A stretch of DNA of 64,000 bases from Kroppenstedtia guangzhouensis (GTDB lineage: Bacteria; Bacillota; Bacilli; Thermoactinomycetales; DSM-45169): contig NZ_BMEX01000007.1 in NCBI RefSeq assembly GCF_014637345.1, forward strand, positions 62,001 to 126,000, in the 5' to 3' direction. The position numbers and the translations under genes are program-made. Below are positions 54,579-63,995 of the stretch, one piece after another (the stretch's first letter is position 1; every line of letters begins with the position of its first letter). Below the pieces are notes generated by a model. The model worked only from the letters and a program-made list of their open reading frames with translations, ran no database searches and had not been told where the DNA came from.

Positions 54579-54605
54579 AAGCCCGCTATAGACGGCGGGC
54601 TTTTT
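54579..54605 (+). terminator. Rho-independent terminator
   Basis: AAGCCCGC and GCGGGCTT pair, followed by TTT. The region from here to 54860 shows no recognised gene. Confidence 0.8.
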
Positions 54606-54862
54606 ATGTTCAAATTATTCATTTGGGAGATCTTTGACAGCATGCCGCTGTTGATGATTCCGATCCGTTGCAGATTCCGGGCAGCCGGTTGGAACAGCAT
54701 AGCGGCCGAGGGAAACGACATCTGAGGCTCCACCACCAGCTTCAGACGGAAGAGAGCAAATCGCAGGGCATCCCGATTTTTGTCTCGGATACAGTCACTA
54801 TCTACTTCAACATGTTGTTGGAACCACTGGGAATGGAGAAGGAAGGACGTTTGCGGTGCGGT

Positions 54863-54890
54863 TTGTAGTGCAATTACAAAAAGGTATAAT
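54863..54890 (+). promoter_or_regulatory. Promoter of moxR-DUF58-transglutaminase
   Basis: TTGTAG and a perfect TATAAT with a 16-base spacer, 31 bases ahead of the ATG. Confidence 0.7.
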
Positions 54891-54921
54891 AGTTTGAAGA
54901 GGTTGCTCAAGGGGGTACAAC

Positions 54922-55896
54922 ATGAGCCGAAATACAGAGACAGCCGCGTTGGAACAGGAACATCCCGCCATCGCCAAGGTGATTGCCAATGTGGAAAGAG
55001 TGATGATCGGAAAGCGGGAACCCATTCAGATGTGCTTGGTGGCCCTTCTGTGCGGGGGGCATGTCCTGCTGGAGGATGTCCCCGGAGTTGGAAAAACAAT
55101 GATGGTGAGAGCGCTTGCCCGCTCGGTGGGATGCAGATTCCGCAGAATCCAGTTTACACCGGATCTTTTGCCATCCGATGTGACGGGGGTGTCCGTCTTT
55201 AATCAGCAAACATCGCAATTTGAATTTCGCCCCGGCCCGGTGATGTCACAGGTGGTGTTGGCTGACGAGATCAACCGGACCTCTCCCAAAACCCAGGCTG
55301 CTCTCCTAGAAGCTTTGGAGGAAGGCAGTGTTACAGTGGATGGAGATACCTATGAGCTGGAGAAGCCTTTTTTTGTGATGGCCACCCAGAATCCCATCGA
55401 ATACGAAGGGACTTTTCCCTTGCCGGAAGCGCAATTGGATCGTTTTCTGCTGAAGTTGAAACTGGGATATCCCGATCATCAGGAAGAGATGGAGATGTTG
55501 GATCGGATCCGGGAGTTCCATCCCATTGATCACCTCGGAGAGGTGCTTTCCAGTGAGGAGTTGTTGAAACTCCAGCGGGAGGTGAGGAGGGTGCGGGTGG
55601 ATTCTTCCATCACCGATTATATCGTCAGAATCGTCCGGGCGACCCGCACTCCACAGGAGGTCTACCTGGGTGCCAGCCCCCGGGGGTCGATCGCCCTTTA
55701 TCACACGGCTCAAGCCCTGGCTCTGATCAGAGGGCGTCCCTATGTGATTCCGGATGATGTGAAGGAATTGGTTCCTCTCACCTTATCCCATCGGATCATC
55801 CTGAAATCTGAAGCCCGTTTGAGTGGGCGATCCGTGGAACAACTCCTTCAGGAGCTCCTTCGGCGCATCCCGGTTCCCGTCTCGGTGGGGGATTGA
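54922..55896 (+). CDS. MoxR family AAA+ ATPase (YeaC-like)
   Basis: The 324-residue protein has Walker A EDVPGVGKTMM, LADEINR (Walker B) and TQNPIEYEGTFPLPEAQLDRF (sensor 1), the MoxR pattern. MoxR ATPases assist maturation of partner proteins with DUF58/VWA-like domains, which are encoded next. Same order as Bacillus yeaC-yeaD-yebA. Confidence 0.95.
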   Translation: MSRNTETAALEQEHPAIAKVIANVERVMIGKREPIQMCLVALLCGGHVLLEDVPGVGKTMMVRALARSVGCRFRRIQFTPDLLPSDVTGVSVFNQQTSQFEFRPGPVMSQVVLADEINRTSPKTQAALLEALEEGSVTVDGDTYELEKPFFVMATQNPIEYEGTFPLPEAQLDRFLLKLKLGYPDHQEEMEMLDRIREFHPIDHLGEVLSSEELLKLQREVRRVRVDSSITDYIVRIVRATRTPQEVYLGASPRGSIALYHTAQALALIRGRPYVIPDDVKELVPLTLSHRIILKSEARLSGRSVEQLLQELLRRIPVPVSVGD

Positions 55897-55899
55897 GAG

Positions 55900-57111
55900 A
55901 TGCGTCGGGGGGGACATGGGCTCTTTTGGGGGTTGACAGTGATCACCTATGCCTTCGGCCGGTTTCAGGGGGGGTTTGTTCCCTGGTTTCTCTTTTATGC
56001 TTCTTTGTTGATATCTGTTTATCTCACGTCAGTAGTGTGGTTTTCCCTCTGGGAACCGGAAGTGGAGCGTCGACTGTCCGGCCACCGGATGACAGCGGGA
56101 GAGCGGCTGACAGTCCGCTTGCGGTATCGACGGCATGCTCCCTTGCCTCCTTCTTGGGTTTACTTCGAAGATGAAGGAGATCTGAAGCCGAAAGAGGGAA
56201 TGGGGTGGCTCCGATTTCCCGGTTGGTCCCGGGAAAGAGTTTTTGATTATGTACTTCGGGACTTGCCCCGGGGCAGACATCGTTTTCAAGGGGTGAAGAT
56301 CAGATCGGGGGATTTGTTCGGATTGGTGGAGAAGAGGTGGGACATTTCCCTGGTGGACGAAATCATAGTCTATCCCCGGATTCGGGAGATTCGTGTCTGG
56401 CATACGGTCAATGAACAGAATACAGGTCGATCCACCCCCACCCTGCGGGTCGGTGAAGACGTCACGTCTGTCGTGGGTGTCCGGGATTACTCCCATCGCG
56501 ATCCTCTCAGTCGGATTCACTGGAAAGCTACTGCCCGGGGGCAGGGGTTGAAGGCGAAGGAATTTGAGCATCAAGTGAGCAACGATTTTATGTTTGTGCT
56601 GGATTGCCGGGACTCCTCTTTTGAGGGAAAAGGCGATCCCCTCTTTGAACGGGCGGTCAGCCTGACCGCTACCTTGGCCAAGTTTGCGGTGGGTCGACGA
56701 TTCAGTTCAGGACTGATCGCCTGGGGGAACCAGCGGTTGCATCTGCCGTTGGGGCGAAGCCAGGAGCATCTCCTGCGCTTGTTTGATCCCTTGGCAGTGA
56801 TCCAACCGGAGGGAAAAATGGCAGTGGGAGAGATTCTTGTGCAGGAATCGGCCCATCTTCCCCGTGGAACTACCACAATCGTGATTACTCCCGGTCTGTC
56901 ATTGTCGGATGTACAGGCCATCGGGCAATTGATGCTGAAAAAGATCAAAGTGGAAGTGTTTTGGGTTTGCCACTCGGACGCCCTGGAGAGGGAGGAACGG
57001 TTGGTTCTGGGGATGCTGGATTCGCTGGGGGTGCGGGTGGATCTCGTTCCCCATGATGATTTTGGGAAGATCACCGAAGGGGGTGTGTCCCTTGGCCAGG
57101 GTTCGGCCTGA
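55900..57111 (+). CDS. DUF58 domain protein (YeaD-like)
   Basis: The 403-residue protein has one or two N-terminal membrane helices and the DUF58 core GEDVTSVVGVRDYSHRDPLS followed by RIHWKATAR, with a VWA-like fold after it (FMFVLDCRDSS). It is three bases from moxR and overlaps the transglutaminase gene by 20 bases. Probable partner of MoxR; cellular role not known. Confidence 0.93.
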   Translation: MRRGGHGLFWGLTVITYAFGRFQGGFVPWFLFYASLLISVYLTSVVWFSLWEPEVERRLSGHRMTAGERLTVRLRYRRHAPLPPSWVYFEDEGDLKPKEGMGWLRFPGWSRERVFDYVLRDLPRGRHRFQGVKIRSGDLFGLVEKRWDISLVDEIIVYPRIREIRVWHTVNEQNTGRSTPTLRVGEDVTSVVGVRDYSHRDPLSRIHWKATARGQGLKAKEFEHQVSNDFMFVLDCRDSSFEGKGDPLFERAVSLTATLAKFAVGRRFSSGLIAWGNQRLHLPLGRSQEHLLRLFDPLAVIQPEGKMAVGEILVQESAHLPRGTTTIVITPGLSLSDVQAIGQLMLKKIKVEVFWVCHSDALEREERLVLGMLDSLGVRVDLVPHDDFGKITEGGVSLGQGSA

Positions 57112-59305
57112 TTCCCGACCTCCATTATCCCTCGGGGCGCGGGTGGGGGGCATCCTGTTTGCTTTTTTGATCGGATGGGAGTGTCTGTTTCCCTTGACTG
57201 AAGTTTTGGAGACAGGTCGGGTAGGAGGGTTTATCGCGGCCTTCCTGTATTTTCTCGTGATCACTTTTGTGGGCGGGAACCGCCGATGGATCACCCTGTC
57301 ACTTTCCCTGTTTCTGCTCCCGGCTTTCCTCCATTCGCTTCTTTTCTATCACATGCCCTTTACGGACCTCACATGGATCAAGTTGGCAGCTTCCCATCTG
57401 AAAGCGGATCTGAATCATCTTTTCACAGGCAAAGTCCATCCGGCTCCAGTCCTTCAGACGCTGGGCTTTTTGTTGGTGTTGTGGGCAGTGGCCATTGGGT
57501 ATCGCCGGCTGATGGAGAGAGGCGGTGGGGTGTTGTGTCTGTTTTTGTTGGCGGTGATCCATCTGTCCGTTCTGGACACTTTTACTCGCTTTGACGGTGG
57601 GGGGGCGATCGGGCGGGTGTTTGTTTACGGTTTTATCGCCCTGTCCGCCTCCCGATTGTATGGTTTGCGGTTAAGGACGTCGGGGGACCCGCCGGAACCC
57701 AAGGGTTGGACTTCTCTCACCTTGGCATTGCTTCTGCTGGCGGTGGGGGTCGGTTGGGTCGCCCCCAAACCGGAGGCCGACTGGCCAAATCCCGTCGAAT
57801 GGATCACCAGTCTGGATGACCGGGCTCAAAGTCGGGGAATTGCCAAAATCGGGTACGGAACTCACGATGAACATCTGGGAGGTCCCTTCAAGCAGGATTC
57901 CCAAAAGGTGTTTGAGGCCCAGGTGGATGTTCCGTACTATTGGCGCGGGGAAACCCGGGATTTTTATACGGGGAAAGGCTGGCAATCGACTCTGACGAAG
58001 AGTTCCATTCATCCGGGGAAGCGGGGTGAGATGGGGGATAAATCCAGCTTTCGGCGGATTTCCGTAAAACAGAATGACAGCCATCTGTTGATGGAGAGGA
58101 GTTACCCTGTCCTGTTCACCCCAGGTTGGTTGCGCTGGATGAAGGAGGTCCCTCCCGATTTTGAACTGAAAACACTTCCGCAGATGGGCGGGCTCAAAAC
58201 CCGTGACGGGCAATCCCGTAGGGGTGTGTATCGGTTAAGAACGGAAATCCCTGTCCTGGATGGGGAGCTGCTCCGCAAGACAGGAACCGATTATTATGAT
58301 TTGGGTGAATCTAAAAATGTGTATCTGCAACTGCCGGAAAGTTTACCTGAGCGGGTGCGGCGGAAAGCGGAGGAACTGACCCGGGGAGAGGAGAACCCTT
58401 ATGACAGGGCGGCGGCAGTGGAAAGCTGGTTGAGAAGCGGCGGCGGGTTCCGTTACGAGACTGAGGACGTACCGGTGCCGAGGCAGGAGGAGGATTTTGT
58501 GGATCAGTTCCTGTTTGAGAGCCACCGGGGTTATTGCGATCACTTTTCCACTTCGATGGTGGTTATGCTGCGCAGTGTGGGGATCCCCGCCCGCTGGGTG
58601 AAGGGGTTTGCCCCTGGGGAGGAGGAGGTTCGGCAATCTAATGATCCCAAGCACAAGGGAGATGCCGTCACCGAACATTGGATGACTGTCCGGAACAATG
58701 ATGCCCATTCCTGGGTGGAAGTCTATTTTGAAGGAGTGGGCTGGGTTCCTTTTGAACCTACCCCGGGCTTCGCCAACCCCACCCCTGTCTCGGAGGATGG
58801 GAGCGGGGCCGATACAGGTGCTGCAGAGGAAGAGGAGCAGGGGAGAGCCACTCCCCGGGAACAGCGGCTCAGTCGGATCGAACGGGAACTGGCCCAAACC
58901 GGCGGTAAGAAACAAGGGGAGGCATCATCGGACAATTGGGATTGGAAAGAGGTCTTGGTTTGGAGCGGTGGAAGCCTGGTTGTGATCTTATTCCTGTTCA
59001 GGATGTTGCGCCGGCGGATCGCATGGATTCTTCTGAGTCGGCGGAACCGCAAAAATCGCCATTTGGTGGATGCTTTTCATGGATTTCTCCGTTGGCTGGC
59101 TTTGAGTCGGGGTCCCCGCAAACCCCATGAGACGGTGCGGGAGTATCTCTTTCAACGGGATTCCTTCTCCCGTCCTTCCCCGGAGTTGCGCCGCCTGAGC
59201 CAGGCCTATGAGGCGGTTCGCTACGGAGGAGTGCGGGGAGCCAAAGCGAGGTTGGACAGGATTTGGGATCTTTGGCAAAAGGTATTGAAACAATTCCGTC
59301 CCTGA
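57092..59305 (+). CDS. Membrane transglutaminase-like protein, TgpA/YebA type
   Basis: From TTG 57092, after GAAGGGGGTG, the protein has 737 residues: about six N-terminal membrane helices, an extracellular transglutaminase core with Cys in HRGYCDHFSTSM, His in NDAHSWVEVYF and Asp/Glu in the PFEPTPG stretch, one more helix (VLVWSGGSLVVILFLF), and a C-terminal cytoplasmic DUF4129-type segment. The triad seems complete, so it may act as a cross-linker or protease on surface proteins. Confidence 0.92.
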   Translation: MARVRPDSRPPLSLGARVGGILFAFLIGWECLFPLTEVLETGRVGGFIAAFLYFLVITFVGGNRRWITLSLSLFLLPAFLHSLLFYHMPFTDLTWIKLAASHLKADLNHLFTGKVHPAPVLQTLGFLLVLWAVAIGYRRLMERGGGVLCLFLLAVIHLSVLDTFTRFDGGGAIGRVFVYGFIALSASRLYGLRLRTSGDPPEPKGWTSLTLALLLLAVGVGWVAPKPEADWPNPVEWITSLDDRAQSRGIAKIGYGTHDEHLGGPFKQDSQKVFEAQVDVPYYWRGETRDFYTGKGWQSTLTKSSIHPGKRGEMGDKSSFRRISVKQNDSHLLMERSYPVLFTPGWLRWMKEVPPDFELKTLPQMGGLKTRDGQSRRGVYRLRTEIPVLDGELLRKTGTDYYDLGESKNVYLQLPESLPERVRRKAEELTRGEENPYDRAAAVESWLRSGGGFRYETEDVPVPRQEEDFVDQFLFESHRGYCDHFSTSMVVMLRSVGIPARWVKGFAPGEEEVRQSNDPKHKGDAVTEHWMTVRNNDAHSWVEVYFEGVGWVPFEPTPGFANPTPVSEDGSGADTGAAEEEEQGRATPREQRLSRIERELAQTGGKKQGEASSDNWDWKEVLVWSGGSLVVILFLFRMLRRRIAWILLSRRNRKNRHLVDAFHGFLRWLALSRGPRKPHETVREYLFQRDSFSRPSPELRRLSQAYEAVRYGGVRGAKARLDRIWDLWQKVLKQFRP

Positions 59306-59344
59306 GGTGAAAAAAGAGATCCGGGAAATATTTTCTTCTTCCAG

Positions 59345-59476
59345 TAAAAGCGTTGTGGAAAAGGACGTCATCACAGGGAGGGTTGAGTTTTTACACTTTG
59401 GCTCATCAGAACGACGAAAAGGTCATGTGAAACCCCATCCCGACGGAATCAGAAAGCACAAATCACAACGCCTTTA
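59345..59476 (+). repeat. TA-flanked palindromic repeat, copy G
   Basis: Ends TA-AAAGCGTTGTGG and TCACAACGCCTT-TA; AAAAGGTCATGTGAAACCCCATCCCGAC matches copy E in parts, and the left inner arm is shorter. The right TA (59475-59476) belongs to the TAA stop of the CDF gene on the minus strand. Confidence 0.88.
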
Positions 59477-60343
59477 ACGATCCGAGCCGGGGGAGCGATC
59501 CGGTTCCACATGGATATGAGTCTGCCGCACCTGATGTCGGCGGGCCATCTCCGATTCCAGGATCTCGGTGATCCGGTGGCTCTCTTCCACGCTGAGCTTT
59601 CCATCCACTTCAATCACCGCATCGAGTATGACCTCGTTTCCCTGCATGCGCCCTTTGAGATCGACCACGGATTTCACTCCTTTCACCTTTTCCATGGTGT
59701 CCCGGTATCGGGAGAGATCCCCTTCGTGAAATCCGTCGGTCAAAAGGTGGGACATCTCCTTGAAGATTCCCCAGGCAGTTTTCAGGATGATCAGACCGAC
59801 GATGACGGCGGCTGTCGGATCCAGCCAGGGCATGCCCCATTGGGAACCGATGATGCCGGCGGCAGCACCGATGCTGACAAGAGCATCGGAGAGGTTGTCC
59901 TTGGAGACTGCCTTCAAAGCGTTGCTGCGGGTGCGGTGGGCGAGGTGTCGGGTGTAGCCGAAAACGGCCAACATCACTCCGGCACATCCTAGGGCGAACC
60001 AGGCTGCCGACAGGTCCGGTGGAACTGCCTCGCCCTTCCATGCGGTCTGGATTCCGCTTTTCAGCACTTCTAATCCAATCGTGGCCATGATGAAGGAAGC
60101 GATGAGAGCGGAGATGCTTTCTGCACGGGAATGTCCGTAAGGATGATCTTCGTCCCGGGGTTTGCGGGCGATCCACAATCCGATGAGGACCCCGCCGGCG
60201 GCGAGTACGTCGGTGACATTGTTTAGACCGTCCGCTGTCAGGGCCTGGGAAGACAGCCCATTGCCCAGGCCCACTTTGGTTATGCTAAGGAGAAGATAGG
60301 TGATGAGGCTGACCCAGACTCCTGTTTCCGCTCGATTCGACAT
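59474..60343 (-). CDS. Cation diffusion facilitator family transporter (YeaB-like)
   Basis: The 289-residue protein has six membrane helices, metal sites in ADGLNNVTD and KDNLSDA, HPYGHSRAES in the loop, and a C-terminal cytoplasmic metal-binding domain (VKSVVDLKGRMQGNEVILDAVIEVD). It exports divalent metals such as Zn, Mn or Cd; the ion cannot be named. In Bacillus yeaB lies on the other side of yeaC; here it is inverted between yebA and guaA. Its stop lies in repeat copy G. Confidence 0.94.
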   Translation of the reverse strand: MSNRAETGVWVSLITYLLLSITKVGLGNGLSSQALTADGLNNVTDVLAAGGVLIGLWIARKPRDEDHPYGHSRAESISALIASFIMATIGLEVLKSGIQTAWKGEAVPPDLSAAWFALGCAGVMLAVFGYTRHLAHRTRSNALKAVSKDNLSDALVSIGAAAGIIGSQWGMPWLDPTAAVIVGLIILKTAWGIFKEMSHLLTDGFHEGDLSRYRDTMEKVKGVKSVVDLKGRMQGNEVILDAVIEVDGKLSVEESHRITEILESEMARRHQVRQTHIHVEPDRSPGSDR

Positions 60344-60706
60344 GGAATGTTTCCTCTCCCCTGACTGTGATCAACCATAGGGTACCCGACAAAGACCGTG
60401 TGGGTCTATAGCAAGATGATTGATTCGGCGCAAGGTTTCGACACTCGGTAAAACAGAGTTGGACCGGGGCAAATGGCGGTCGGTCGGTCTCAGGTCTGTT
60501 GAAGTCATTTGGTTTACTGAGGAGCAGGCGTATGGATGATCAATTTGAAGTGAAAAACAGAGTCGGGGCGGGGAGAGGTTTGTTCACCGACATGGGCCCT
60601 TAGCGCGGGATCGCTTTGCTGCCGATGATGAATCAACAGCTTTGGAACGATTCCATCTCACTACAACTTGAGTTCGATGAGAAGGATGGAAAATAGGCCC
60701 TTCAGC
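60344..60706. other. Intergenic region upstream of the guaA promoter
   Basis: No gene recognised. A 23-codon frame at 60532 follows AGGAG but has no other support. Confidence 0.4.
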
Positions 60707-60735
60707 TTGATTTCGTTTTTCCCGATTGGTATGAT
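60707..60735 (+). promoter_or_regulatory. Promoter of guaA-pbuG
   Basis: TTGATT and TATGAT with a 17-base spacer, plus an extended TGG before the -10. It lies 46 bases ahead of the riboswitch aptamer. Confidence 0.75.
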
Positions 60736-60780
60736 GTACGCATGCAGAAATTGCATAGTTATTTCCACATGGTTGATCTG

Positions 60781-60848
60781 ACTCGTATATATTCAGGAAT
60801 ATGGCCTGAACGTTTCTACCCTGCCACCGTAAATGGCCGGACTACGAG
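60781..60848 (+). promoter_or_regulatory. Guanine riboswitch aptamer
   Basis: P1 pairs CTCGTA with TACGAG; the conserved core ATATGGCCTGAACGTTTCTA and CCGTAAATGGCCGGACTAC match the purine class closely, with loop sequences suited to the P2-P3 kiss. The discriminating base in GGACTAC is C, so the ligand is guanine or hypoxanthine rather than adenine. It should stop guaA expression when guanine is ample. Confidence 0.97.
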
Positions 60849-60873
60849 CGCTTGGTCACCGGTGCTTTTCTTT
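60849..60873 (+). terminator. Weak hairpin directly after the aptamer
   Basis: AGCGCTTGG can pair with CCGGTGCT imperfectly ahead of TTCTTTT. GGTCA at 60854 can also pair with TGACC at 60892, which would compete with the next hairpin. Confidence 0.4.
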
Positions 60874-60892
60874 TGTAAAAAACGAAAGAAAT

Positions 60893-60946
60893 GACCGGGG
60901 CTTCGTGTCGCTGGGTAGAAGCGGTGCGGGCGCCGGTCTTTTTCTT
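60893..60946 (+). terminator. Riboswitch expression-platform terminator
   Basis: GACCGG pairs with CCGGTC with an inner GCTTC/GAAGC stem, followed by TTTTTCTT. It lies 35 bases ahead of guaA. Confidence 0.75.
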
Positions 60947-60980
60947 ATGAATTCCTGAATTGAAGAAGGTGGGGTCTTCG

Positions 60981-62507
60981 ATGGAACAAGTCGCAGTGCT
61001 GGACTTCGGTGGACAATACAATCAATTGATCGCCCGGCGGATTCGGGATCTGGGAGTTTTCAGCGAGCTCTTGCCACATCATACCGATGCGGAGCAGCTT
61101 AAAAATTTGGCTCCGAAAGGGATTGTTTTTTCGGGGGGGCCGGCAAGTGTCTATGCTGAAGATGCTCCGAAGTGTGATCCGGCCATCTTTGAACTGGGGA
61201 TTCCGATTTTGGGCATCTGCTACGGGATGCAACTGATCAGTGCCCACTTCGGAGCTGAAGTCAAACAGGCTGAAAAGCGGGAATACGGGAAAGCAGACAT
61301 GGAGATTGTCTCCGATTCTCCCCTTTTCCAAGGTCCCGGTACTCAAGAGAGCGTCTGGATGAGCCACAGGGATGTGGTGACTGCCCCCCCGCCGGGTTTT
61401 CGGGTGGACAGTCGGACCGCTTCCGCCCCGGTGGCGGCGATGAGTGACCCGGTTCGTCGGATCCATGCGGTTCAATTTCATCCGGAAGTGCGTCATACGC
61501 AGCACGGGGATGAAATGATACGAAGTTTCCTTTACGAGGTGTGCGGGTGTGAAGGAAACTGGAGTATGGAAACCTTCATCGAGGTTACCGTGAGGGAACT
61601 GCGGGAGAAGATCGGGGAGAAACGGGTCCTCTGCGCCCTGAGCGGCGGAGTGGACTCTTCTGTTGTCGCCGCGCTGATCCATCGTTCCATCGGAGACCAA
61701 CTCACCTGTGTGTTTGTCGACCACGGCCTGCTTCGAAAAGGGGAAGCGGACAGCGTCATGCGTACCTTTGCCGACCATTTTCATATGAATGTGGTCAAAG
61801 TGGACGCCCGGGAGCGATTCCTGGGCAAATTGAAGGGTGTTACCGATCCCGAGAAGAAACGGAAAATCATCGGCAATGAGTTCATCCGTGTCTTTGAAGA
61901 GGAAACGGAGAAACTGGGAAAACATCATTTTCTGGCACAGGGAACCCTATATACCGATATTGTGGAGTCCGGGACAGAGACGGCTCAGACCATCAAGTCC
62001 CACCACAATGTGGGTGGTTTGCCGGAAGATATGCAGATGGATCTGGTGGAGCCGGTCAACACCTTGTTTAAGGATGAGGTGCGCAAAGTCGGCGAGGAAC
62101 TGGGACTTCCCCGGGAAATCGTCTGGCGCCAACCCTTCCCCGGTCCGGGGCTGGGGATTCGCGTGATCGGTGAAGTGACGGAGGAGAAGCTGAAAATCGT
62201 CCGGGAATCGGATGCGGTCCTGCGGGATGAAATCCAAAAAGCGGGATTGGACAGTGAGATCTGGCAATACTTCACCACCCTCCCGGACTTCAGAAGTGTC
62301 GGTGTCATGGGGGATGCCCGCACCTATGCCTATACGGTCGGCATCCGGGCGGTTACGTCTATTGATGGCATGACCGCTGACTGGGCCAGAATTCCACATG
62401 ACACACTCGAGCGGATCTCCAACCGGATCATCAATGAAGTGGACGGAGTCAACCGGGTGGTGTACGATATCACCTCCAAACCGCCGGCCACCATTGAGTG
62501 GGAATAA
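60981..62507 (+). CDS. guaA: GMP synthase (glutamine-hydrolysing)
   Basis: ATG 60981 follows GAAGGTGGGG and gives 508 residues. The N-terminal class I amidotransferase has GGPASVY and the Cys in GICYGMQL; the PP-loop ATP pyrophosphatase domain has [12 protein letters not shown]; the dimer domain ends with [11 protein letters not shown]. It makes GMP from XMP. A TTG at 60960 would extend it. It is controlled by the guanine riboswitch together with the permease gene. Confidence 0.98.
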   Translation: MEQVAVLDFGGQYNQLIARRIRDLGVFSELLPHHTDAEQLKNLAPKGIVFSGGPASVYAEDAPKCDPAIFELGIPILGICYGMQLISAHFGAEVKQAEKREYGKADMEIVSDSPLFQGPGTQESVWMSHRDVVTAPPPGFRVDSRTASAPVAAMSDPVRRIHAVQFHPEVRHTQHGDEMIRSFLYEVCGCEGNWSMETFIEVTVRELREKIGEKRVLCALSGGVDSSVVAALIHRSIGDQLTCVFVDHGLLRKGEADSVMRTFADHFHMNVVKVDARERFLGKLKGVTDPEKKRKIIGNEFIRVFEEETEKLGKHHFLAQGTLYTDIVESGTETAQTIKSHHNVGGLPEDMQMDLVEPVNTLFKDEVRKVGEELGLPREIVWRQPFPGPGLGIRVIGEVTEEKLKIVRESDAVLRDEIQKAGLDSEIWQYFTTLPDFRSVGVMGDARTYAYTVGIRAVTSIDGMTADWARIPHDTLERISNRIINEVDGVNRVVYDITSKPPATIEWE

Positions 62508-62537
62508 CAACTCAATGTTGGAAGGGGAACCTGACAC

Positions 62538-63866
62538 GTGGACAACAAACCGAACGCCCTGGCCCGCTATTTTCGGTTCGGGGAACATGGCACCAACCTG
62601 AAAACCGAAATGCTGGCCGGAATCACCACCTTTTTGACCATGGCATACGTTCTCCTGGTCAATCCGTTTCTCCTTGGGGAAGAGGCGGGGATGGATTTTG
62701 GAGCCGTCTTCGTCGCCACCGCGGTGGCTGCGGCGCTTGGGACACTATTGATGGGTCTGTTCGCCAATTACCCGATCGTTCTGGCTCCGGGAATGGGATT
62801 GAATGCATACTTCACCTATACGGTGGTCCTCGGAATGAAGGTGCCTTGGCAGACGGCACTGGGTGCCGTATTTATCTCCGGACTGATCTTTTTGCTGTTG
62901 ACGGTGACCAAAGTTCGGGAGTTGATTATCAACTCGATCCCACCGGTGTTGAAACATTCGGTGTCGGCGGGAATCGGTCTCTTTATCGCTTTCATCGGGT
63001 TGAAAAACGCCGAGCTGATCGTCGCCAACGAAGCGACTTATATTTCCCTGAACAGCGATCTGATGAAGCCGGAACTTTTGCTGACCATTTTCGGCCTGAT
63101 CTTCACCCTGTTCCTGATGGTGCGTCAGGTGAAAGGGGCCGTCTTTTTCGGGATGATCGGAACAGCGGTGGTGGGGATGATCACCGGTGTGGTGGAGATT
63201 CCCACCAAGTTTTTCTCCGCGCCGCCGAGCCTGGCTCCCACCTTTTTGAAGATGGATATTCTCGGGGCCTTGGATATGGGATTTTTTGCGATCATCTTTG
63301 CTTTTTTGTTTGTGGATCTCTTTGACACCGCAGGCACCCTGGTCGGTGTATCCAACCAGGCCGGCCTGTTGAAAGAGAACCGTTTGCCCCGGGCCGGTCG
63401 TGCGCTCACTGCGGATTCATTGGCCACCATGTCCGGAGCGGCTTTGGGTACTTCCACGGTCACCTCCTACGTGGAATCCACCGCAGGTGTGGCCACCGGA
63501 GGGCGCACAGGGATGACTGCCGTCACCGCTGCCGCGTTGTTTCTGCTGGCGCTCTTCTTTTTCCCGCTGGTGGAAGCTTTCGCCTCGGTGTCAGCGATCA
63601 CTTCTCCCGCTTTGATCATCGTCGGGGTGCTGATGGCCTCCAGCCTGAAAGAGATTGAATGGAAGGACCTCTCTGAGGGAGCTCCCGCCTTTCTCACCGT
63701 GTTGATGATGCCGCTCACCTTCAGCATCGCCACCGGCATTGCCATCGGCTTCATCCTGTATCCCCTGATCAAAATTTTTGCGGGTAAAGGGAAGAAAGTT
63801 CATCCTATTCTTTATGTGCTGGGTGCGGTTTTCATCGCCCGTTTTGTTTTCCTGGGGAGCATCTGA
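62538..63866 (+). CDS. pbuG: NCS2 (AzgA-like) hypoxanthine/guanine permease
   Basis: The 442-residue protein has about 12 membrane segments; LAGITTFLTMAYVLLVNP, LAPGMGLNAYFTY and DLFDTAGTLVGVS are the family's motifs. PbuG takes up hypoxanthine and guanine by proton symport. GGAAGGGG lies ten bases before the GTG. It follows guaA by 30 bases, as in Bacillus. Confidence 0.94.
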   Translation: MDNKPNALARYFRFGEHGTNLKTEMLAGITTFLTMAYVLLVNPFLLGEEAGMDFGAVFVATAVAAALGTLLMGLFANYPIVLAPGMGLNAYFTYTVVLGMKVPWQTALGAVFISGLIFLLLTVTKVRELIINSIPPVLKHSVSAGIGLFIAFIGLKNAELIVANEATYISLNSDLMKPELLLTIFGLIFTLFLMVRQVKGAVFFGMIGTAVVGMITGVVEIPTKFFSAPPSLAPTFLKMDILGALDMGFFAIIFAFLFVDLFDTAGTLVGVSNQAGLLKENRLPRAGRALTADSLATMSGAALGTSTVTSYVESTAGVATGGRTGMTAVTAAALFLLALFFFPLVEAFASVSAITSPALIIVGVLMASSLKEIEWKDLSEGAPAFLTVLMMPLTFSIATGIAIGFILYPLIKIFAGKGKKVHPILYVLGAVFIARFVFLGSI

Positions 63867-63882
63867 GCTCGACGTGGGATAT

Positions 63883-63909
63883 ACCCGTTTCTTCGGAAAC
63901 GGGTTTTTT
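63883..63909 (+). terminator. Rho-independent terminator after pbuG
   Basis: ACCCGTTTC-TTCG-GAAACGGGT with a run of six T. Confidence 0.95.
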
Positions 63910-63965
63910 GTTTCCCTTAAGTGGAGTTTGGAATGTTTTACCGGCACTGAAATTGAAATTATTTG

Positions 63966-63995
63966 TTTACTTCCGGGGAATGTATTTTGTATTAT
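63966..63995 (+). promoter_or_regulatory. Probable promoter at the window edge
   Basis: TTTACT and TATTAT are 18 bases apart. The gene it serves lies beyond the window. Confidence 0.45.

Noticed and set aside
54458-55099. 213-codon reverse frame before moxR
   Set aside because: It overlaps the moxR start and promoter and has no recognisable domain or start signal.
60532-60603. Short frame after AGGAG upstream of guaA
   Set aside because: Only 23 codons and no other support.
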